A stretch of DNA of 64,000 nucleotides from Halobacillus sp. Nhm2S1. Lineage in GTDB: Bacteria; Bacillota; Bacilli; Bacillales; Halobacillaceae. Position numbers and translations under genes: made by a program. The stretch covers positions 744,001 to 808,000 of the forward strand of contig NZ_JAIEZV010000001.1 of NCBI RefSeq assembly GCF_019599545.1. Direction: 5' to 3'. The notes beneath the pieces are model-generated. The model searched no databases. It had not been told where the DNA came from and saw only the letters and a program-made list of their open reading frames with translations. How positions within the stretch are numbered: position 1 is the first letter of the stretch; every line of letters begins with the position of its first letter. Positions 53,633-60,157 of the stretch are shown here, one piece after another.

Positions 53633-53965
53633 TTACTTAAATGTCTCAGCTTCTGTTTCGGTTAACCACTTATCAATTGCTTTGACAGGAAAGTAGTACT
53701 TATATCCGAACTGTATGTATGGAATATTACTCTTAGTAACGTTTCCCTCTTTTTCAGGTAATACCATTTCTAATTGCTCGTCGTTTATGCTTAAATATCT
53801 TTGTAACTCTAAATAGCTCATCAATTGCTGTTTCTCTGGTGCTGTATTCACTGTAACTTGTTCAGTCCTATTTTTGAAAAAAATCCTCCTCTCAATTACT
53901 CTAAATGAGTCTTCCAGGATACCAATTATTTCAAAACAGACTAAGCAACTCAACCCCTTTTCCAC
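53633..53965 (-). CDS. Excisionase-like HTH protein
   Basis: The up to 110-residue product has a C-terminal region MSYLELQRYLSINDEQLEMVLP, then IPYIQFGYKYYFPVKAIDKWL. It follows the helix-turn-helix 17/excisionase pattern (LxxxExxxYLxI...IPxxxxGxxxxFxxxxxxxWL). The N-terminal start is unclear: a GTG at 53965 after no clear site, and an AGGAGG inside at about 53885 without a good start. The domain is compatible with a recombination directionality factor or a small DNA-binding regulator. It is the only candidate recombination protein in the window. Confidence 0.55.
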   Translation of the reverse strand: MEKGLSCLVCFEIIGILEDSFRVIERRIFFKNRTEQVTVNTAPEKQQLMSYLELQRYLSINDEQLEMVLPEKEGNVTKSNIPYIQFGYKYYFPVKAIDKWLTETEAETFK

Positions 53966-53973
53966 TAAAAAAA

Positions 53974-53996
53974 GCTTATCTCTATTGCAGATAAGC
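53974..53996 (-). terminator. Cassette hairpin at element 18
   Basis: GCTTATC and GATAAGC form a perfect stem with a 9-nt loop, followed on the minus strand by seven T. Confidence 0.8.
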
Positions 53997-54027
53997 CCCC
54001 TTTTCTTGAAGACTCGAAATCGAGATA
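53995..54027 (-). repeat. Array element 18
   Basis: GCCCCCTTTTCTTGAAGACT with perfect palindrome CTCGA-AA-TCGAG. It follows the hypothetical gene at 54125 by 97 bp. Confidence 0.9.
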
Positions 54028-54050
54028 ATCCTTTACAATTTTGTCATAGA

Positions 54051-54074
54051 AAAACCGCCATACGGCGGCTTTTT
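54051..54074 (-). terminator. Hairpin terminator
   Basis: AAAACCGCC and GGCGGCTTTTT form a tight stem in the space between the hypothetical gene and element 18. Confidence 0.75.
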
Positions 54075-54124
54075 GCATGCACTTAATATAGGAGCTGGAA
54101 TTAAACAGTAAAGTCAGACATTTC

Positions 54125-54694
54125 TTACTCTAGCTCGGAATACTGTTCTTGGATAGATCGAATCACCTTCTTCGAATACTCTAAGTCCTCGAAGAACTTT
54201 CTCACCTTATCCGGCGAACGGTCAACGTTGTCTTTTTCCCAATTATATGTGTCAGAATGAAACTCAGCCAAATTAGTCCTTTTCAAGACGGGTAACCTTC
54301 GATTCAAAATATCATCAAAGGTCAAATTAAAGGAAAATTTCGGGTCACAATTTTTACCATACAGTGAGACCAATGAACCTTCCGTTTTCTCCACCATTCC
54401 GATTTGAGCGTTCAGCTGATATGGAGAGCATCCCGTCGGACTAGTTTTAAACTCCAGGGTCATATAATCCTCTATATCCCTTCTGAATCCATCAATATCA
54501 CTAAAAGGACCCTTAATGCCCCTAGCCAATTTATCTAAACACCAGGCCCCCTCAATGTAAGCCTTCACACTGCGGATTTTCTTTGGAGTTTCCAGTACAT
54601 CCATATGGATTCCGTTTGAATCGCAGAAATTCTTCAACTTATTGAATTGAACATCATTTTCACTCGCGGGCAACTCAATCAAAATACAACTCAT
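54125..54694 (-). CDS. Hypothetical protein
   Basis: The 189-residue protein has no motif that I recognise. It starts with MSCILIELPASENDVQFNKLK and has helical charged ends (VRKFFEDLEYSKKVIRSIQEQYSELE). AGGAAGCGG lies upstream. A terminator and then element 18 follow, so it is the last clear cassette unit on this side. Confidence 0.5.
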   Translation of the reverse strand: MSCILIELPASENDVQFNKLKNFCDSNGIHMDVLETPKKIRSVKAYIEGAWCLDKLARGIKGPFSDIDGFRRDIEDYMTLEFKTSPTGCSPYQLNAQIGMVEKTEGSLVSLYGKNCDPKFSFNLTFDDILNRRLPVLKRTNLAEFHSDTYNWEKDNVDRSPDKVRKFFEDLEYSKKVIRSIQEQYSELE

Positions 54695-54794
54695 ACCATA
54701 CCGCTTCCTTTCATAAGGTTAATTAAACCCGTGCATAGAAAGGTAAACGATATGCTGATGACAGCCGTCACTGTCAAAAAAAGGGTGGATAATC

Positions 54795-54825
54795 CTAAAG
54801 GAGCACCTACAAAGGTGTTCCTTTC
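54795..54825. other. Hairpin in the 54695-54948 gap
   Basis: AAAGGAGCACC and AAGGTGTTCCTTT form an imperfect stem. The gap otherwise contains nothing I can support. Confidence 0.4.
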
Positions 54826-54906
54826 CTATGATGGCCTTTAAGTTCAATTCCTATTCATTTTTTCGAGGTCGTGTATCAATACCGGCTCCCTGATTTACAA
54901 AAAAAC

Positions 54907-54942
54907 AAAGGCATCATATGGTGTTTAAACCAGACGCCTTTT
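54907..54942 (-). terminator. Terminator of the 80-residue protein gene
   Basis: AAAGGC.TC and GACGCCTTTT pair around a loop. The minus strand has T residues after the stem. Confidence 0.6.
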
Positions 54943-54948
54943 GTCATA

Positions 54949-55191
54949 TTATTTCTTTTTTCGTTCCCTCAAGATTTCTTCTTTAATTTCTGGGTAATCC
55001 TTCCCCTCTGAAGCTTTAAGGCCTGCGTTTGACCATTCTGTTGTACTCATCTTATCTAATCCCAGGGAATCTCGCCATCCCTCAGCTATCTTCCTCTCTG
55101 TGTCATCCTTTAACTTACTGATGTCTTTATCCGGCACACGAATCTCCTCCTCATATTGTTTTGCCACTACCCTTTTTATCTCCACAGTCAC
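54949..55191 (-). CDS. Small charged protein of unknown function
   Basis: The 80-residue protein is highly charged, with a Lys-rich end. It starts at an ATG after TGGAGAT and has no membrane segment. No family recognised. A hairpin terminator follows, and another precedes it (55281-55304). Confidence 0.5.
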   Translation of the reverse strand: MTVEIKRVVAKQYEEEIRVPDKDISKLKDDTERKIAEGWRDSLGLDKMSTTEWSNAGLKASEGKDYPEIKEEILRERKKK

Positions 55192-55280
55192 ACAAAATTA
55201 AACATCTTCGGTTAGCCGAATAAGCGCAGAATTCTTAATCCTCCAGACCCAGCCTGTACTCCAGCAGGATAGTCAAAACA

Positions 55281-55304
55281 AAAAACCGCCAGAATGGCGG
55301 TCTT
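55281..55304 (-). terminator. Hairpin terminator
   Basis: AAAAACCGCC and GGCGGTCTTT pair closely. It lies between the nuclease-like gene and the small charged protein gene. Confidence 0.75.
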
Positions 55305-55464
55305 TGAATTTATTCTTCAACTAAGTTATCGGATATTGTTGCACTAGGTAGCTAGACCATTAACAATTGATGAACACCCATCTGAAATTTGCTTAAATAA
55401 TGTAATGTCATGCTGTTCGAGTAACAAACAGTGCTAAACATAAATAGCAGCTAGGCTTGTTTTA

Positions 55465-56529
55465 TTATGAATAGCTAAGAAAATCATCAAGCACATGTAA
55501 TTTTAGCTGTTCTTGCGTTTCATAGGGATTTAGATATTTCTTCATATCCAAAAACACATTCTCTATATTCGCTAAGTCGGAATCTGTATAAATAAGAGCA
55601 TATACTCCAAATTCTCTAAAATAATCTTTAAGTTTTCTCATTTCCTTTTCGAAATTCCCTAAAGCTATTGCGTTAATGTCTTTTTGCAACTTACCTTTAG
55701 TACCTGATAAATAACCGTGTGTTGACCAAGGAGATAACTCAAAACCGTACTTATTTAATGTATTGGGGTCAATTATAGTGAAATCAAGTCTATATTGGTG
55801 TTTCCTTGCTAAACCGCCATATCTAAACTCGGGAATTAACAGAGGGATTTCTTCTGGCTGATCTGAATTTCGAACAAATTCACAATAATTATTAGCAATC
55901 TCAAGTTCATATTGTGAGCCCGATCCCCGAACTAAAATATTCTTAAAAAACTTTAAATATTGATCCGTATCAGAGAATTCTATTTTTTCATTTTCAAATG
56001 GTACCACAATCCCTGTCTCTAATACATGACCTATAGTCCAATATTTCTTTTTAAAATGTCTTATTTCGCTTACATCATTCTCCCAGTTACCATTAGAGAA
56101 TCTTGGAGTAACAAGAATTCCATAATTCGCATTTTCTTGGCCTATCCACATTGTTGCTTCCTCAACTTTAGGGCGTTTTTTCGATAAAGCAGTGTAATTC
56201 CTCATGTAAGTTCTTTCTAAGAAAGTAAAGGCATAGTCCCTAACAATGGGATATTCTTGTATGTATTGTAAAAGTTCGTAAATATTACTACTTTCCTTAT
56301 ATTGCAAATTATCTAGATATTGAATCAAACCCTTCATCCATAAAGCTACAAAGTGATCTGGTGACAATATAACCTCGTTATTAATATCCATAAAATCTGC
56401 GTTTTTGCCACCAATTTTTGCATTCAAGGACTTATGCCCGTATCCCGTAATTTCCATAACTTCAGGAAGTATGTGATTTAATTTTCTAGTTTTTGAAGCT
56501 AAATCCTTTTGAAAAGCAGACCACGCCAT
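55465..56529 (-). CDS. Possible PD-(D/E)XK-like nuclease
   Basis: The 354-residue protein is not similar to a family I can name. A segment of about residues 250-330 reads RLDFTIIDPN...YGFELSP...STKGKLQKDINAIA-like, in which Asp, then Glu-x-Ser on strands followed by a helix, suggests a PD-(D/E)XK nuclease core (the Lys is replaced). The N-terminal half is helical (VEMIT/EVMEITGYGHKSLNAKIGG). Single AT-rich gene at the right end of the array. It may be a defence or host-specific gene; unproven. Confidence 0.45.
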   Translation of the reverse strand: MAWSAFQKDLASKTRKLNHILPEVMEITGYGHKSLNAKIGGKNADFMDINNEVILSPDHFVALWMKGLIQYLDNLQYKESSNIYELLQYIQEYPIVRDYAFTFLERTYMRNYTALSKKRPKVEEATMWIGQENANYGILVTPRFSNGNWENDVSEIRHFKKKYWTIGHVLETGIVVPFENEKIEFSDTDQYLKFFKNILVRGSGSQYELEIANNYCEFVRNSDQPEEIPLLIPEFRYGGLARKHQYRLDFTIIDPNTLNKYGFELSPWSTHGYLSGTKGKLQKDINAIALGNFEKEMRKLKDYFREFGVYALIYTDSDLANIENVFLDMKKYLNPYETQEQLKLHVLDDFLSYS

Positions 56530-56665
56530 AATTTACCCCCTACAAAATAATTGTTATTTTCATAAAAATTAAAAATAATTCCAAAGATATGTAAAAATGA
56601 TTAGGATATAATGGTCCTCTGATCTCCCCATTAGCTTAACAAGAGATAGTCCATTTGTAGGTATC

Positions 56666-56690
56666 GCCACCTTTTCTTGAAGATATAAAT
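56666..56690 (-). repeat. Partial array element
   Basis: GCCACCTTTTCTTGAAGA keeps the left half of the element with two changes but has lost the palindrome. Confidence 0.55.
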
Positions 56691-56795
56691 TATTTTACTC
56701 TCTCTGAAAAATACAAGTAGTCAATTAAAGTCAGAGTATAGCGAAATACGTTTTATTAAAAATATTAACTAGAGATTCTTGCACTTGCTCAAGTT

Positions 56796-57023
56796 CTATA
56801 ATTGTTGGGTCGTTCTAAGGTATTTAGATTTAATTTTCTTATCGTTCCACTCAAACGTTTCTTTGAACTCGATTTTATAACTCTCACGTCTATTCAGTAT
56901 ATCTCCTTCAATCTGTGAAAAAAATTCTTTTAGAAACTCTTCTGAAACTCCTTCATGAAGACTCAAAAGCACCCTTCTCCCTAATTTTATTTTCCCTGAT
57001 GTATTAAACAATTTACTTCTCAT
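56796..57023 (-). CDS. Hypothetical protein
   Basis: The 75-residue protein is charged and may fold as helices and strands (KIKLGRRVLLSLHEGVSEEFLKEFF). GAGG lies only about 2 nt before the ATG, so the start is weak. No family recognised. It lies between the partial element at 56666 and the inverted pair at 57112. Confidence 0.4.
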   Translation of the reverse strand: MRSKLFNTSGKIKLGRRVLLSLHEGVSEEFLKEFFSQIEGDILNRRESYKIEFKETFEWNDKKIKSKYLRTTQQL

Positions 57024-57111
57024 ACCTCAAATTTTATGTAGGAACCCTACTCTTCCATAATTCAACAAAAGAGAGAATAAATCCTTTGTTATAGCATTGG
57101 TCCTAGTCCAA

Positions 57112-57138
57112 TATCTCGAAACTGAGTCTTCAACTAAC
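57112..57138 (+). repeat. Array element, inverted (right boundary pair, left member)
   Basis: Reverse-orientation copy, reading TATCTCGAAACTGAGTCTTC then AACTAACC. With the next element it forms a 20-bp perfect inverted repeat (arms 57114-57133 and 57150-57169) with a 16-bp centre. Confidence 0.85.
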
Positions 57139-57144
57139 CTGCCC

Positions 57145-57172
57145 TATACTTGAAGACTCAGTTTCGAGACAT
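57145..57172 (-). repeat. Array element (right boundary pair, right member)
   Basis: Direct-orientation copy (ACTTGAAGACTCAGTTTCGA then GAC) with the left C run lost. It is the last copy before the MscS gene. Confidence 0.85.
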
Positions 57173-57200
57173 TCTATAATATTTCAATAAATCAAAGACC

Positions 57201-57236
57201 AAAAAAAGCATAAGTCCCTATTTTAGACTTATGCTT
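57201..57236 (-). terminator. Terminator of the MscS gene
   Basis: AAGCATAAGTC and GACTTATGCTT pair, with seven T on the minus strand. Confidence 0.85.
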
Positions 57237-57251
57237 AAAGTAACCATTTAC

Positions 57252-58334
57252 TCAAGTATCCTTATGCTGTCCATCAATCAAGGATGCAGGAGCAGACTTG
57301 ATGTGCAAATCTCTTTGAGGAAAAGGAATTTCAACCCCGTTTTCATTCAGCTGCTCATAAATGGAGAAATTCAGCTCACTTTTCATACGGATCACCTCTT
57401 TGGGATCGGAAATCCACACGAACAGTTCAAAGTCGAGCGATGAATCACCAAATCCCTTGAAGTTCACAAAAGGTGCAGGGGAATCCAAAACGATGGCGTT
57501 CGTTTGTTTAGACAACTGAGCCACATGGAGAAGGATTTCTTTCACTTCTTGCGCATCACTCCCATAGGCCACTCCGATGGGAATGGTTAAGCGCAGCCTT
57601 GGATCGGTGAACGAACGGTTGACCACTTTTTCCTCTAGAAAATAGGAGTTCGGAATAATGATGTGCTCATTTTCAAGCGTTCGGACCACTGTTGCTCTCA
57701 TACTGATTTTTTCAACATCCCCTATGACGTCATCAATAAGCACTCGGTCTCCGACTTTTATCGGGCGTTCGAAAAGGAGGATCAATCCTGAGATAAAGTT
57801 GGAGGCGATGTTCTGCATACCAAAACCGATTCCCACACCTAATACACCGGCAAATACAGTCAAGGCACTCAAATCGATACCGACGGTCGTCAAGCTGACT
57901 AGTATCGCAACGACCATAATGACATAGTGGACGACCCGCTCCATCGTGAACTGGATGCCTTTATCCAGATGGTGGCGTTCGAAGAAAAATGGCAACAGGT
58001 GCTCGTTCAAAACCTTGGATAATCTGTAGGCGAAGGTAATGATCAGCACGGCTATGATGATCAGGAATAATGTAATATCCACTTGACCGATCGTGAATAG
58101 CGGATACAGCAGCCAGGCTGCATCGGAGAAGTAGAAAATGACGAATAAAAGCAGGCCATTGAACACCACCCAATTAATCAAGGAGAAGGCCGCTTTCTGA
58201 ATGCTCCCCTTTTCCCGGAAGATCCGGTTGATCAAAAAGCTGGACCCTAGGCGAAGGAAGAATAAAAACAATAAAAAGCCCATCACGATAAGAATATCTG
58301 TCCAGGGCCACTCGTTTACCTGGTTAAAAGACAT
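57252..58334 (-). CDS. MscS family mechanosensitive channel
   Basis: The 360-residue protein has four N-terminal helices. The pore helix LTVFAGVLGVGIGFGMQNIASNFISGLILLFERPIKVGDRV is the MscS signature, and a cytosolic beta domain follows. It opens under hypo-osmotic shock. Length is larger than E. coli MscS by extra N-terminal helices. It is the first gene right of the array. Confidence 0.93.
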   Translation of the reverse strand: MSFNQVNEWPWTDILIVMGFLLFLFFLRLGSSFLINRIFREKGSIQKAAFSLINWVVFNGLLLFVIFYFSDAAWLLYPLFTIGQVDITLFLIIIAVLIITFAYRLSKVLNEHLLPFFFERHHLDKGIQFTMERVVHYVIMVVAILVSLTTVGIDLSALTVFAGVLGVGIGFGMQNIASNFISGLILLFERPIKVGDRVLIDDVIGDVEKISMRATVVRTLENEHIIIPNSYFLEEKVVNRSFTDPRLRLTIPIGVAYGSDAQEVKEILLHVAQLSKQTNAIVLDSPAPFVNFKGFGDSSLDFELFVWISDPKEVIRMKSELNFSIYEQLNENGVEIPFPQRDLHIKSAPASLIDGQHKDT

Positions 58335-58478
58335 AAGTACTCACTCCATACAAAACGATCATCCTTTCATTCCTCTTTGAATCTATTAAGAATAAGATAG
58401 GAACCTCTTTCGATACGCACCCTTCATAACCGGACTCCTATCTCGTTTTCTATTAACTTTTCTTTCTTTACTATGCGA

Positions 58479-58688
58479 TTAGTCCATCGTCCCTTTGAAC
58501 TTCCCAGGCTTTTTCACATAGCTCTCGACGATATACCCACAGCTTGTGCAGATGATATGTTCCACTTCGGAACCAAACGACATGGCTTTATTAATCGGAA
58601 GCATAACCGCATATCCGTTCTGCTTTCCTCTGCCTAGTTCCCTTTCACCACATTTCGGGCATTTTTCTATATTCGTTCGATAAGTCAT
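58479..58688 (-). CDS. Zinc-ribbon protein
   Basis: The 69-residue protein has CPKCGER and CTSCGY knuckles, 37 residues apart, so it likely binds one zinc. It resembles small Bacillus zinc-ribbon proteins next to or near transcription genes, of unknown role. GGAGGGG precedes the start. Confidence 0.75.
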   Translation of the reverse strand: MTYRTNIEKCPKCGERELGRGKQNGYAVMLPINKAMSFGSEVEHIICTSCGYIVESYVKKPGKFKGTMD

Positions 58689-58923
58689 TTTTGTCCCCTC
58701 CTTCTGCGGTGATGCAACGGTTCAGCCAGTCTTATAGACTGAACGCAGCATTTTTAGAGTTTTCTAGTTTCTTCCTTTATAAGAAAAGTATATAATACTA
58801 CACAGGCTATACCAAAGATATTCCCTTTTCTCTTATATATATAGTTGCAGAAGAACGATAGTAGTGACTGGAGTTTAAACCAACCTCACTTGCGAGGAAT
58901 TTTCACATACACAGGTGATCCCA

Positions 58924-60027
58924 ATGATCCTAAAAGAACTGATTTCCAATGTAGCCCTTTTAATTGCATCCTTATTCGTTTATTCGCAGTCGACACAAGC
59001 CATGCCTTTGAGCCGGTCTTCCACGTTGAAAGCCAAAATTGTCTCAGGTTTTCTGGCAGGGATCTTAGCCAATGTCCTTATGCAATACAGCATGCATTTT
59101 GACAATACCATCGTGGATTTACGCCATATTCCCGTGATTTTAGTCGCTTATTATGGAGGAGCGGTTCCAGCGCTCGCGTCGATGTTCCTTGTGATTATCG
59201 GACGCTTTTTTATCGGATTTAATACATCATCGCTGCTTGCTTTATTCCTAATCGTTTCTATTACACTCCTCACGTTGGCCATCACAAGACTCAACATGTC
59301 CAAGCGGGTCAAAATCTTCTTGACCCTAACGTCATCGAATGTCATGTTCACGATTTTGATCGTCTACCTTTTACAAAGTGTAAGTACCCTGACTGTCTTG
59401 ATTCCATCTTTTTGGATCATCTCTTATATGGCTGGATTTGTATCTTTCTATGTGATTGAATTCGTACGGAGAAGTCAGAATCTGTTGAACAAATACAAAG
59501 CAGAAGCTGCCACAGACGGATTGACCGGGTTGAACAATGTTCGTAAGTTTGACCAATCCTTTAATAAAATTGCTGCCCAGGCGGTACATAAAGAAGAAAA
59601 ACTTTCACTTTTATACATAGATATTGATCATTTCAAAAAGGTCAACGACACCTACGGTCATAAAGAAGGCGACCAAGTATTGATCGAGCTGAGCCGAATA
59701 TTGAGTAATACGGTACGTTCTTTCGATATTGTAAGTAGAAACGGGGGAGAAGAATTCACGGTCATTTTAATGGATTGTCCCACAGATCGTGCCCGTGATA
59801 TCAGTGAAAGAATTAGAGAAAAAGTGGAAAACCACTCTTTTCTTTTAACCACAGGTCAAATGATTCACGTGACCGTTTCCATCGGACTCGCCTGTTATAA
59901 TGAAACGACGAGCGAGCCGAAGTTACTAATCAAAGAAGCGGATCATGCGTTGTATGATGCCAAACAAACAGGCAGGAATAAGGTCTGCATCTCCCCTGGT
60001 TACAAATGGGCGAGTCATCGAGCGTAA
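58924..60027 (+). CDS. Diguanylate cyclase (GGDEF) with 5TM sensor
   Basis: The 367-residue protein has a 5TMR-LYT-type N-terminal domain with about five or six helices (FSGFLAGILANVLMQYSMHFDNTIVDLRHIPVILVAYYGG). A C-terminal GGDEF domain with ATDGLTGLNN and GGEEF follows. An RxxD inhibitory site (RSFD) lies five residues before GGEEF, so product inhibition is expected. It makes cyclic di-GMP. The ATG at 58924 with AGGTGA is preferred over the GTG at 58915. Confidence 0.92.
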   Translation: MILKELISNVALLIASLFVYSQSTQAMPLSRSSTLKAKIVSGFLAGILANVLMQYSMHFDNTIVDLRHIPVILVAYYGGAVPALASMFLVIIGRFFIGFNTSSLLALFLIVSITLLTLAITRLNMSKRVKIFLTLTSSNVMFTILIVYLLQSVSTLTVLIPSFWIISYMAGFVSFYVIEFVRRSQNLLNKYKAEAATDGLTGLNNVRKFDQSFNKIAAQAVHKEEKLSLLYIDIDHFKKVNDTYGHKEGDQVLIELSRILSNTVRSFDIVSRNGGEEFTVILMDCPTDRARDISERIREKVENHSFLLTTGQMIHVTVSIGLACYNETTSEPKLLIKEADHALYDAKQTGRNKVCISPGYKWASHRA

Positions 60028-60049
60028 CTCACAGTTACGCTCTTTTTTT
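60021..60049 (+). terminator. Terminator of the GGDEF gene
   Basis: AGCGTAACT and AGTTACGCT pair, followed by seven T. Confidence 0.88.
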
Positions 60050-60157
60050 GTTCTTTAAGCAGTGGGGAGAGGAACGGGGGCCAAGGTTTTCTATCCGCCA
60101 AATAAAATCAGTGCGGCCACATATATTTAGACTATACTCAAGACAGGGGTGGTAGAT

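Larger units (their letters stand above)
41965..57172 (-). other. Cassette-like gene array with a recurring 33-bp element
   Basis: About 18 copies of a 33-bp element separate mostly single, small genes of unrelated families. Seventeen of 18 elements directly follow the stop of a minus-strand gene, within about 0-100 bp. Each element is oriented alike: CCCCC side away from the preceding gene, palindrome side next to its stop codon. Most are followed by a hairpin terminator. Cargo is acetyltransferases, peptidases, lipoproteins and small membrane proteins. The DNA is visibly more AT-rich than the flanks. No recombinase is encoded. It resembles an integron cassette array in layout; mechanism unknown. 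Confidence 0.7.

Noticed and set aside
41965-54027. CRISPR array
   Set aside because: Repeats are of suitable length, but the distances are hundreds to thousands of bases and are filled with genes; no cas gene is present.
41965-54027. Classical integron attC sites
   Set aside because: The GTTRRRY and RYYYAAC core sites are not matched (nearest is GTTGAAG), the element is shorter than attC, and no IntI-like gene is in the window. Only the architecture is similar.
41965-57172. Insertion sequences or MITEs
   Set aside because: No transposase is visible, and the element has no terminal inverted repeats or target-site duplications; it always lies at gene 3' ends.
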